Source: Aphrocallistes beatrix
Taxonomy: Eukaryota > Porifera > Hexactinellida > Sceptrulophora > Aphrocallistidae
Reading direction: 5' to 3'
NCBI GenBank assembly: GCA_963281255.1
Contig: OY725488.1
Coordinates: forward strand, 12,373,524 to 12,437,523
DNA: 64,000 nt
The notes beneath the pieces were generated by a model that worked only from the letters and a program-made list of their open reading frames with translations, had not been told where the DNA came from and searched no databases. Below, one piece after another: positions 42,768 to 53,400 of this stretch. Every line of letters begins with the position of its first letter. Positions within the stretch are counted from its first letter, which is position 1. The translations under genes and the position numbers were made by a program.

Positions 42768-42896
42768 CTCTAGCCCTAATTTGACGTGGGGTCAAAAGTA
42801 TAAATAGAAATGACCCCACTTTCATTTTCAATTTCAATTCACTTTCAATTAACTTTCACTTTCAATTCAACATTCCTAGGCAAAGTAAGGCTAGAG
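42768..42896 (+). mobile_element. Short element carrying a TATA box and GAAA-type array
   Basis: Inverted ends CTCTAGCCCTAATTTG / CAAAGTAAGGCTAGAG. The element is absent from the matching place in block A (near 8310). The interior holds GGGGTCA...TGACCCC around TATAAATAG, followed by repeated ACTTTCA/TTTCAATT words. A related piece in reverse orientation lies at 51983-52097. It sits 1.1 kb before the NLR-B start codon. Confidence 0.7.
42788..42870 (+). promoter_or_regulatory. Candidate NLR-B-specific promoter in a repeat
   Basis: GTATAAATAG (42798-42807) lies inside an inverted repeat GGGGTCA/TGACCCC. Downstream, five or more TTTCAnTTTC-like words (GAAAnTGAAA on the other strand) resemble the GAAA-n2-GAAA spacing of interferon-regulatory-factor sites. 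A donor-like CAAGTAAGT with GT at 43060 could end a noncoding exon started here and joined to 43982. Regulatory activity is inference only. Confidence 0.35.
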
Positions 42897-43987
42897 TTAA
42901 GTTCTCTAGTTTCTTGCTTCATTTCTATTTAATTCTTCATCCATAGTTTTAGAATCCTGAATTTTATTAATTGCTTCTCCGTATATTTTTAGATTGAGTT
43001 TATCATTGATCGCAATCTCACACATTCCAACTGACTATTCACATCTCGAGACACGTCAAGTAAGTAAATGTAACTGAGATGTTAAGACTAGAGTATTTCA
43101 TTAATTCTTTAAGGCGATATGAAGCATTCGAAATGCAAAATTGTGGTTTGGCAGACCGATTATATACTCTAATTAATATATTTTTCTTGGAAAGTTGGTT
43201 GAGAAATGTAAAATACCACATTTAAAGGAATTACAGGGTTAATAGTGCGATTTTAACACATTTTGTAATATTATTCCTAAAGTGAGCATTGATTTAAATT
43301 GATCAGGAATGTCAATTATGCATACATTTACTTATTTTATATTCACAGTCTAATTGATTCAAGTGCAAATCTGAATATACTTGTACATAGTTAATACTCC
43401 TCATTAGTAGCTGAGTCCTTGCTTCTAACTTAAAATACTAATTTAGTGTCAAATGTGCAGAAATACGTATAAAAGCAGAATATGGTAATAATGCATTAAA
43501 TATTTCACATTACTATAATTGCTGCGTGTGCGAAGTTTAAGTTCTACAAAATCAAATATTCGATTCCACGCAAGTGTTTATATGACTTTAGTTGAGCTAA
43601 TCATAATACTTTCAACACAATTTGTATTGAAGATATTATTATTTAAATATTTTCTTATTAATTCCGAAAGTATGTAATTTCAAGAAAATGTAGATATCCC
43701 TTCTAAACCATAATAAATTTCTGAGCAAAATTTTGTAGGATTCAAAGTGCAGATTTTGAAAACTGCACATACTGACATAGCACACAGCCAATGTCATATG
43801 GGAGTATCTCTCTATGAGAAATTGAATCACTGTTTTTAAGAATTATAAGAATTCTCAGGGAATAAATCATGCTCTATCTTATGTCATTGCTAAACTAAAG
43901 TTGAGATAGATTGTTGGTTTCTAATAAATATTTTTAAGAGGTGCCACTTGTTTAAAATTTAATTTTGTTCCATTGCACTAGATCAGA

Positions 43988-46900
43988 ATGTCTGACGAAA
44001 GAAGATACGAAATGAAAGTGTTTGTCGAACTTAAGAAATTATTGACACCTTCAACCATTGCTAAACTTCAAAACGCGATCGAGGTACCAGCACGAATCGT
44101 ACAAGACACTGGAAATGATCCCATTAAGTTCCTATTCGCGCTGAAAAAATGGGACCAATTCAATCCTTCCACGTTCGATTTAGCGTTGCAAGGTGTCGGT
44201 GGGAGTATCCTCCACACAGCCAGGAAGCTAGAATGGCTGTCCGACCCGAGTCACAGGCAAAGATCGCACAAAGAAGAACCCAAATCCATGCAAACATTCG
44301 TCCAACTGTTAACACAGGGAATGACCTCACAGCAATGGATGCTGCTAGCTAATACTGATTCCGAATCGGCACCAAAGTCCATGTTAAAGCAATGCATTGA
44401 CAACAGAGCCATCACATCTAACATGGTGGACCTCTGTGAAGACCTCGAAATCGTAGAACGGAACGATTTAGCGAACAAAGTTCTTAGTTATGCATCCACT
44501 TTCCAACATCTGAGTAGTAGAATGTTTCGCCAGCAAATCCTGGAAGAAATCGAACGTGATGAAAAGGCAGAGCTGATAGTGTGGCAATTGAGTTTGAGAC
44601 AATTCATCCGAATTCAGAATAAGGACGTGAGTGTTATCCTCGATCAAGATCCCGTCCCCATAGAATCCGTCTACATTCCCCTGACCGTCATCAAGGTGGA
44701 GAGTCCCGAAAAGAGAGTAGGGGCAGAGAGCGGCTGTGAAGAGATTGAATTCCTCCGAAATATCCACAGTCGGGTAGCACAGGAATCGGTCGAGGTGGTA
44801 GACTTTGATTCGATAGTGACCAGTTTAGACTCCTCCCGTCATGAACTCTGGTGCCTGATTGGCAGTCCAGGAAGCGGCAAAAGTTTTCTGTGTAAGCATT
44901 TCGCGTACATGTACGGCACCAACACACTGACCAACTTCCGGTACGTTATCTCCATCCCGTGCCGGAGTCCCGAATGGCACAAACTCGAGGAGGCGAGACA
45001 CGAAGCGGGGAACATCGTTGATAGCGACTTCATCGTGTGTTGGCTCTCACTGAGCATGTTTTCAGGTGCGAAGTGGAGCAACTCCCTCTCTGAGCAGTTG
45101 GTGAAATCGGACGGAGAGGGACTCCTAATTATCCTCGACGGAGCCGACGAATTTGCAAGAGATGTGCCATTCGACGCGACACTACTGAACTGTTTGCTTA
45201 AGCGACGTATCCTCCCGCTAAGCACTGTCCTCGTCACGAGCCGACCTTACGCGTGGTCCGAACTTCAGGAGAAGTCCCAGTTCCATGTGGACGCCCATTT
45301 CCAGGTGCTCGGTTTCTCTCCGGAAAACCGAGACCTTTATTTCGAGAAGCGCATTGAAACCATTTCCAAGTTAAATGACGTAAACGAAATGTTCTACCGG
45401 CATGAAGAAATCGAGCAGCTTTCTCTGATCCCTGTGAATGCCAGCTTGTTCACCGCTCTATTCAACGAGTCCGAGTCCATCCTGACTTTCACGCTTTCCC
45501 ACATTTACACCCAACTGATTGTATACATGATTAGGCGCCAGTTATCCCGTATGGGCCTAAAGGAGCACAGCAAAGTCTGCGATCTTTCGAAATTCCACCC
45601 AGGAATTCAGAAGTGCATTCGTGCCATTGGGAAGGAAGCGAATCAGGGCATTTTTGATCGAGATCTGACTTCTGATAAAAACATTCCATTAAAGATCGGA
45701 GACACGAAACTGAGCAGCGAGCGTCTCGGTCTGATGCAGGCACATGTGAAAGTGGGTCGTTTCGGTAATCGTGTGAAAGTCTGGACCTTTCAACACCTCA
45801 CAATACAAGAATTCATGGCTGCAGTCTCCATTTGCGCCAACTCCTGGACGAACCAATGTTTAATTTTCCGCTACATAACTTCCTCTGTCCAGTACCTGTC
45901 CATGTACAAGATGGTAATTAGGTTTGTGAGTGGCATCTTGAGACAGAACGCAGGTCGCATGACGCCTATTCTGTGTAGACACACACTCCCTAAACCGATG
46001 TCATTCTCTGACGTGCCGATTATTTATAAGCTGCGTTATTTCACAGAATTTGCTGACTGTTCAGGTTGGAAGGAATTTACACAATCATTCCTCTTATTAT
46101 GCGCCTTAATTAGCGAAATAAACTATTCTGATTCAATTTCGAAACATTTCGCATATTTCAAAGAGAAATTCCCCGAACCGATCTGCCTATATTTCACCCA
46201 CACTGTCTCCCCGAATGAATGGCATTGTTTCACACAATCATTGAAATACGTTCACAACTTTCATGTAATATTTATTCATTCCGGTTTTATTAAATCAACA
46301 CAGTTCAATTCTCTGCTCCCAGCACTCTCCTCTTGCCATCTGGATTACTTAGCACTCGTGTTTGTTAAGAGAAAATTCAAGACGATCCTTTCCTTCACTG
46401 GTCCGCTCTCCTCTGCAACTCTACCTGCTAGCACCAGAATTAGCATTGATTTCGAATCGTGTGATCTGACAGCTTGTAACGATTCTCAGCTGCTGTTCCC
46501 TTCCACCAACCAATTCACTGGAAGTTTGAAGTTATATCAATCTGCAATGAAGCATTCAATGCTAGAGAACTTGACCAATCAATTCAGGTCATTACACAAT
46601 TTGTTCTATAGGCCCAAGTCGAATGATTCCGATTGGTCGCTCATTCACCAATTAATATCAGACAGTCCGCTCAATGGACTGTACATTATAGACTACCACG
46701 GTTTCCTCCCAGTGACAGCTGACAGCCTATCAGCGCTCTCCTCGCTGAAAGAGTTGCTTTGGGAAACGAAACAAGATTGCTACGAAGCATTGCAATACTT
46801 GCATCGACTCAGTTCCATCACATACCTCTATCTAGCCTCTGCTTCCTGGCCATCTCCTAATCCATCCTACCCAGACTCCATCTCACGACTAATCTCTGAA

Positions 46901-47365
46901 AATGCCACTTCACTGAGAGAGATCAGTTTAATCGGTTTAGACAGAATTGGGTTTGACAGCTGGGGTAGTTGCTTAGATTTAGTTTCAATTTGTTCCAACT
47001 TGATATCGTTACAACTGCACGATTGCAATTTCACACCTGATGATATGAGTTGCTGGTACAGGGCTTTAACAGTAATGAAGTCACTCGTCTTCTTGAGGCT
47101 CTCCTACACTCCATTACAAGATTCTGGAATGTTGGTACTGTGTCACAGTCTGAATTATCATCCAGCCATTAGGTATTTATGGATACAACGCTGCGAGCTC
47201 AGTTCTAAATCGTGTCTGCCGATCAAATATCTCATCTTGACACCTCCACACATCCAAATACTGGATCTTTCCAAGTCCGAACTTTCGAGTCCTGATCCCG
47301 AACAGCTGAAACTCCTCGAACAGTCAGCTGAACAATGTTCTATCAAGATTGTATGGGAAGACTAA
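43988..47365 (+). CDS. NLR-B: death-fold/NACHT/leucine-rich repeat receptor
   Basis: Single coding exon of 1125 codons, the same length as NLR-A with no indels. The start is set by acceptor CACTAG ending 43981. Domains are as in NLR-A: tandem DED-like segments (1-180), linker, NACHT with GSPGSGKS at 292 and LLIILDGADEF at 379, then LRRs to the end. By count 64 residues differ from NLR-A: 23 in 1-180, 3 in 181-290, 9 in 292-760 and 29 in 762-1125. LRR changes cluster beside L-x-L cores (for example L-F-I-N to L-W-I-Q, L-K-L-E to L-R-L-S). Probably a cytosolic immune sensor with a ligand specificity different from NLR-A. Its ligand is unknown. Confidence 0.93.
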   Translation: MSDERRYEMKVFVELKKLLTPSTIAKLQNAIEVPARIVQDTGNDPIKFLFALKKWDQFNPSTFDLALQGVGGSILHTARKLEWLSDPSHRQRSHKEEPKSMQTFVQLLTQGMTSQQWMLLANTDSESAPKSMLKQCIDNRAITSNMVDLCEDLEIVERNDLANKVLSYASTFQHLSSRMFRQQILEEIERDEKAELIVWQLSLRQFIRIQNKDVSVILDQDPVPIESVYIPLTVIKVESPEKRVGAESGCEEIEFLRNIHSRVAQESVEVVDFDSIVTSLDSSRHELWCLIGSPGSGKSFLCKHFAYMYGTNTLTNFRYVISIPCRSPEWHKLEEARHEAGNIVDSDFIVCWLSLSMFSGAKWSNSLSEQLVKSDGEGLLIILDGADEFARDVPFDATLLNCLLKRRILPLSTVLVTSRPYAWSELQEKSQFHVDAHFQVLGFSPENRDLYFEKRIETISKLNDVNEMFYRHEEIEQLSLIPVNASLFTALFNESESILTFTLSHIYTQLIVYMIRRQLSRMGLKEHSKVCDLSKFHPGIQKCIRAIGKEANQGIFDRDLTSDKNIPLKIGDTKLSSERLGLMQAHVKVGRFGNRVKVWTFQHLTIQEFMAAVSICANSWTNQCLIFRYITSSVQYLSMYKMVIRFVSGILRQNAGRMTPILCRHTLPKPMSFSDVPIIYKLRYFTEFADCSGWKEFTQSFLLLCALISEINYSDSISKHFAYFKEKFPEPICLYFTHTVSPNEWHCFTQSLKYVHNFHVIFIHSGFIKSTQFNSLLPALSSCHLDYLALVFVKRKFKTILSFTGPLSSATLPASTRISIDFESCDLTACNDSQLLFPSTNQFTGSLKLYQSAMKHSMLENLTNQFRSLHNLFYRPKSNDSDWSLIHQLISDSPLNGLYIIDYHGFLPVTADSLSALSSLKELLWETKQDCYEALQYLHRLSSITYLYLASASWPSPNPSYPDSISRLISENATSLREISLIGLDRIGFDSWGSCLDLVSICSNLISLQLHDCNFTPDDMSCWYRALTVMKSLVFLRLSYTPLQDSGMLVLCHSLNYHPAIRYLWIQRCELSSKSCLPIKYLILTPPHIQILDLSKSELSSPDPEQLKLLEQSAEQCSIKIVWED

Positions 47366-47377
47366 CACTCATTGAAG

Positions 47378-47696
47378 GTGAGTATTCTCTAATTTTAAAT
47401 TTAAATAATTTAGTTAGATTCAATTTCAAAACTAATTATACTTTGAATTTAATTTAAACTATCGAATTCCCGCCAAAAATTAATATTTCTAAATCGATTA
47501 TGAAATAAAACCTCACAGAAGAACGATTAATTTAATTAATAAAATATTTTAAATTTTTATTTGAATTTTGGTTTAAATATATTTAATTTCTTCATTTCTA
47601 TAAATAGAATGTCTACTAATCTATTGGCTTAGAAGTCTGTGTCATTCATTCACTGATATCTCAATGCAATACATCTTAACTGTCCTACTTCTCTAG
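47378..47696 (+). other. 3' UTR intron of NLR-B
   Basis: Donor GTGAGT starts 12 bases after the stop; acceptor TTCTCTAG ends 47696. The length is 319 bases against 318 in NLR-A. Conservation of both sites supports real splicing. Confidence 0.65.
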
Positions 47697-47863
47697 GTGT
47701 CAGCTGCTACTCAATCCCTTTCTCTCTCTTCCTGTTTCACACCTCGATACCCATCCCTACCCTGCTATAACACATCTACTCTTCTCCCCACTCTATCTGC
47801 TAGAGATTTTCTGCTAGCTTGAACTTGAATTGTGTATTTGTCTGAGTTATGAATAGAAATCTC

Positions 47864-47869
47864 ATTAAA
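47864..47869 (+). promoter_or_regulatory. Candidate poly(A) signal of NLR-B (ATTAAA)
   Basis: It is at the same place as in NLR-A, within a conserved stretch ending about 20 bases later. Confidence 0.45.
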
Positions 47870-49490
47870 ACATATAAACTCACTCTATTCAACTTTACTA
47901 CATCGTTATTATTGGGATAGTTTAATTCAGATTAGAACCAGAATGCTGGTAATAATGTTTGCGACCTTACTCGTCGAGGTGTGAAAATTTAACTGAGATA
48001 TCTGAGCTAACTGAGGAATTATATTATTCACTGAATGCTAAATTTCTAATATCTGCCTTGTCCAATTCTTCAGTCAATTCTTTCACGTAAATAAACAAGA
48101 AATCCTTTATATAAATTCACAGCTAGCTATGATAACTAATCAATGGAATCCGATTTACTAATATAATTTTATATTTTCTTTCGCAATTAAGACTTCTTCC
48201 TAAATCTCCATCTAATGAGCAATTTTGTTCCAAATTTAGAACAGTTTAATACAGTAGATTTTTCAATGCGTGCTTATGTAATACAAGACATGAAGTACTA
48301 TTCATGTCATTACTAATAGTATTAGAAATGATTACATCCTTTTAAGTCAGAGATCGTATTTACTAGAGTTCTAAACAAACATTATTATTACAGACTTGTA
48401 TTCTTTAATTACTAATTATGTTTATAATATTCCTGACAATTGAGTAATCTCATTTAATTGACTCACAATTGAAGTGTGCTTGATTTCAATTATTTAACTG
48501 CTACCATGAGATTACTGACAACAATACTAGTACCATTTAGCTTGACTATATTGCTGTAGATTAGGACCATGGAAACCCAAATGAAAAGTTTAATCTAAAT
48601 CTGTATCTAAGAAAATTTATATAATTAGAGTGACGAATTCATTTGTTGATTCTGACGTTGTATGATACAATTACGAGTATGATGCTATTACCTATTGCTG
48701 TACAAGAGAATACATGGAAATTGTCCTAAAAAACTGGAATTTGTCTTAATTTGTATTGGTTGGAATCGGTCCTATTTTTTGAAACTTGTCCTAAATTTCA
48801 ATAAATTTGTTGACTTTGTTATAACTCTCCAAAATGCTCACTTTACACTCTCATTCATTCTATTTGTTTTAGGACAAAATCCTGTTTCTCTAGACAAGGA
48901 ATGGATTAAGATTGCTATTATAATCCTTAGAGTGTCTACATATCGCTTATTTTGATTATTGAACTACTAAATTATAACAGCTGGATTTATTCAACAAATG
49001 AGGAAGTTTAATCTAATCTGTACTGTGAGATAATTAATAGAGAAAGAGTGCTGAGTTTCTTTGTTGATTCTGACGCTGTATGTTACATGCTATGAGTACG
49101 ATGCTAAGCAAGGAATGAATGAACATTGTTACATACAACAATTGAGTTTTAATAGTTCAGATACTAATCTATTTATGGAATCGATAGCATTGCGTTTGTC
49201 ACATTTGAATTAATCAAATGATGATAGTAACTAGAGCAGTGATTCCCTAACTAAAAATTGAACCAGAAAATTAAAGCATTTGCTATTCAATCATTGTTTA
49301 AATCCATGGATAGTTGGTATTGTATATAATTATAATTGGAGATACTGATGATCGCTGTATAGGTAGGTATACTAAAAAGCGGGACATCTTGCCAGAAATA
49401 GTGCAGTTGGCAAATATGCTATTCCAAGGAGAAATGAAAATAATTTTATTTATTTTTCTAAACTGTTCCCAATTTGAGTCTTTTCCAGTA
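47870..49490. other. Downstream flank of NLR-B, no gene seen
   Basis: It is collinear with block A 13690-16440 but with a single copy of the 370 bp segment. The frame 48695-48955 corresponds to part of 15879-16226 and is not conserved as protein. After about 49200 there is no match to block A. Confidence 0.5.
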
Positions 49491-49629
49491 CAGTGGAATT
49501 CACTTATTAGCAAATCAAGTTTTGCTCATAAAATGGTTGCTAATGAAGGAACAGAATTAATACAAAATATTTGCCTGGGACCTGAAGATTGGTTATTAAT
49601 AGAGGAATATTGTGAATAAGCAAATTCTG
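49491..49629. mobile_element. Miniature element (CAGTGGAATTCACTTATTAGC family)
   Basis: The left end follows TA; the right end (AATAAGCAAATTCTG) is imperfectly complementary. Related ends occur at 54520-54761 and 63290-63424, sharing GTTGCTAATAAGGGAACAGA or close variants. Probably Tc1/pogo-type. Confidence 0.65.
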
Positions 49630-49659
49630 TGTCAAGTAATGAAAACGACCGGAAAATGA

Positions 49660-49844
49660 CTGGGTTGCTGTAGGAATGGAATTCCCATTCCCACAGGAAA
49701 TCCCACATAGTCCCACAGATGCTCACATAATCCCGTAGATTCCCACATGTGGGAATTCCCATAACCTTAAAGTCATTCCCATATGGAAATCTGTGGGTTT
49801 TCCCATGGAAATTCCCACAGATTCCCATTCCCACGGCAACCCTG
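49660..49844. mobile_element. hAT-like miniature element, CAGGGTTGCC family, copy 5
   Basis: This 185 bp element has a mutated left end (CTGGGTTGCTG) and an intact right end (CCCACGGCAACCCTG). Flanks GAAAATGA and GAAATGAT are compatible with a decayed 8 bp duplication. Confidence 0.85.
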
Positions 49845-50161
49845 GAAATGATCTTGATCGCGATCCCTTTTGAACTTTCGATCTTTCCATCTTGATCGAA
49901 ATCGCTAATAATAATATCAGCTCATCTTCTTTTTCACGATCGACTAATGCCCAGGTTTTATCCTAGGATATGATACAGCCAATTTTATTGGTTCATATCA
50001 ACTACTCAGTGCAAGTAGATTGGCCATTAATGGAATAGATATGTACAGAACACGTGGAGGATGTGAGTATCAAGTGACTGCATTGTGACTAGACCAGTAC
50101 GAGTATGGCGGTAGATTAATATAGCAGTAACTAGATACCAGATAGTCTCTAAGGAATGTAG

Positions 50162-50169
50162 CTATAAAA
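50162..50169 (+). promoter_or_regulatory. Candidate TATA box of the cathepsin L gene
   Basis: CTATAAAA lies 58 bases before the start codon, leaving a 5' UTR of roughly 25-30 bases if initiation is 30 bases downstream. It is unusually well placed for a short unspliced leader. Confidence 0.5.
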
Positions 50170-50219
50170 CACTGGGATATTACAGGTACAATGCTACTGT
50201 ATAAACATATTACTACACA

Positions 50220-50456
50220 ATGAAGTTGGTATTTCTGCTCTTAGGACTGTTCGCAGGTGCTTGTGTGTGCTTTCAATGCGAGACGGAAGAAGTACAGGAC
50301 TTCGCTTGGGAAGGTTGGAAGCTGAAGTATAACAGGAGTTACGGTGTGGAAGAGGAACTGAGGAAGAAGATATGGGCGAACAACATGCTGTATGTCAAGG
50401 AGTTCAATGCTGAGGGCCACTCTTACACGCTAGCAGCCAATCAGTTCGCAGATTTG
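50220..50456 (+). CDS. Cathepsin L exon 1 (signal peptide, propeptide)
   Basis: 79 codons. Hydrophobic [16 protein letters not shown] is followed by the inhibitory propeptide to NQFADL. The donor is GTGAGT at 50457. Reading on into the intron gives an artefactual 93-codon frame. Confidence 0.9.
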
Positions 50457-53400
50457 GTGAGTAGGCGTATACGTACAGCTGTTATTCATTATCATCTGTA
50501 AATGTGTCTATGTGTATCATTGAATAGGAGCTGAGGTGATTAATACATTTAACCTTATTTAGCACCTAATTTTCAGATTTTTTGTTAATATAACACACGA
50601 ACCATTCGATAAATAGAAAGATTTGCAATAAAATTTCAGATATTTTTCTAAGTGGCTTAAGATTTCGAACTCTCTTTTGGTGCTGGAGATTATTAATGAG
50701 GCCAGCTACTATTAGAATATACAAAATATTATTTATTTGTAAACGCTAATTGTATTAGGAATAACATTCCAATGAATACGTTTTAAAATCCTCATATACG
50801 AAAGTACATGTTTATTTTAGTGAAACCAATCGCCGAGACCAATACACATTACTTAGTAGCAATGATCTGTTTATTTCCAATCGATTCAGTAGACGAATAT
50901 TGCATTTGAATTACTGAAATTCATTTCCTTGTACTGTATACAGGCATACTGGGCGCCTAGAGGCGTATTTGATCCCATGGATCATAATTAGGCGTATGAT
51001 TTAGGCGTGGCATAAAACATATATAAAAATGAGTCTAGGCGCGTAGAAAAATGGTGGCGCCCATTTAGGCGTATGACTTTGGAAAGCTGGATGAAACCCT
51101 GACTGTATAGATAAATACAGTACATAGGATATTGCATTACAAATGGTAGAAGCAATAGTGATTATAGTATCTAGCATTACGTATAGTTCAGACTCGTGAT
51201 AATGCAATAGATAATGCAATAACTTATCAAAGTATCAGGTGCTTAATTCGTATTAATAGTACCACATGAACAGTTTATTCCCTAATACCACGAGTTGATG
51301 AACTCGTAGTGTGATGCACAGACTTGCTTTGAGTCTTAGTAGGAATTATCACGAGATACTTTGAGATATTTTTAGAGTAACTAAAAACATCTCAAAGTAT
51401 CTCATGATAAGTTTAATTATAATACAATTCTCTATGACTTTCAGAATTTTATATACAATTGACCAGGTTTTCTTTTAAGGTTGAGACCTTGGTGTAACTC
51501 AGCTTAATCACCGTGTAACCACTGAAAAAATATTAACCAAATATAAACTCCCAAAATTCGTGGTATAATTTTTACACTACGATCGCCCTTAAAAAAACCC
51601 TGCAATTGACTCTAATTCCGTTAAGATACCTGAAAATATTTCTTAAATTAATGTGCTGTGCTCGCTAATAAACACTTTTGCATCTAAATAGCATATTTTA
51701 ACAAAATAATTCACGAATATGGTTTTCAATCCCGGGATCCCGAATTTCGGGATCCCGATACATTTTCAGCCGGGATTGAATCCCGGGATTACCTATGCAA
51801 TAAATTCAGGACTAGACTTGGTGATACAACGCTTGACAACCTTTGCTTTGCTTCATACGAAATAATCGACCTCAAATAAATAAAACTAAAACTTCATTGA
51901 AAACTTATCATACAAATATTATATCATTCATTACATTCTAATCTTCATCATTATTGTAGAAATAATTTATTATATTTACTTAACCCTGGAACAACTTAGG
52001 AAAGTGAAAGTGAAAGTTAATTGAAAGTGAACTGAAAGTGAAAATGAAAGTGGGGTCATTTCTATTTATACCTTTGACCCCAAAGTCGTTCCAGGGTATT
52101 AATAAAGTTTTACAAATTAATTTCATCTATACTAGATTAAGCATATTATATAGTGCGAAATATTCAACCCTGAATCCCGGGATTGGAAACGCTATTCACA
52201 AAGATACAATGTTAACGTCCCTTTAGTGTGAAAATACGTATAAACAGTTGACTCTAGCTCGTATGCACATCAAAGTACACTACACCCTCGCTAATCCGAA
52301 CAGCTCTGTGCCAATGATCTAAAAAATCGTTCGGATTAGTGAATTTGTTCCGATTAGTGAAATAACACTAATTCAATGGGGTATTAACTATAAAAAATTT
52401 TAATTGTTAGAATATTAAGGATAATATTTTGTTATAATTACTTCTTTAATGAGGTTTCTCAATCTTATTGAAGTGTATAATATTATAAACGTTGATTTAA
52501 AGCATAGAGGCGAAAAATATTATATTTCGGGTGTTCGGATTGTAAGAATGAAGTGTTCGGATTAGCGAGGGTTCGGACTAGCGAGGTTCGGATTAGCGAG
52601 GGTGTACTGTACCATCAAATTTTGTAAACATTATTCAGTACTATTCAAATGCTGTACATACTAACCACTACGGTTTTCGCTTTCTTAAATAACACTTCTC
52701 CATTATGTCCCACTTTTTCAGATACCATATATAATACGTCTCTATAAATTCAACTTCGCGTCCCGCCTTTATCAAGACTCAAGTTGGCATATATGATATG
52801 CGTTAGTATTAACGATTTTGTGCAAAAGATAATTCACTGTTATCAGTTCACACAGTTGTTCTAATATCATAAAACTCTAACATTGAGCTATTTAGCGGGA
52901 AGTATATTTGTATCAGTCTTATACACTGAAAATCGGGACATTTCCATTTTTTAGAAGGTTTTCGTGGGATATTACTTTCAACATATATAGTCGAACTCAG
53001 TTTGTACGTACTCATTTCTCTAAACCAGAATTCATTTATTATATAATTTCCTATTTAATCTCAACTCGGTTAGTACATACTTACGGACACTACGTACAAT
53101 CCGAGTTCTACTGTGTGTCCGAAAAAGTGGGATGTCAGGCCAAAAACGGGACAGCTGGCAAATATGCAGTCGTATCAAGATACATGAGCTTCACTATATC
53201 AGAATTTAAGTATACAATAATGTAATTTACATATCTAGTCATAGTTAATGTTATTTATCAAGAGTAGACCTTTTAACATCATCATTCCTTCTAGTATCTA
53301 ATAACAGTTCAATAGGAATTTAGTAATTTGAGTTGACTTAAACTTCACTACTCTAGTTGCAAAAGTATTATGTTGCAAATGCTTATAGAAACTTCTCAAG

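Larger units (their letters stand above)
37080..49200. repeat. Segmental duplication block B (partner 1-16460)
   Basis: It is collinear with block A from the first words (CACTTGTTCTCTCTATACAT against GAACTTGTTCTCTCTGCACA) to about 49190. Block-specific differences are mostly transposon insertions: 37340, 38363, 42011 and 42768 here, and 6265, 8582 and the 370 bp event in block A. Confidence 0.8.
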
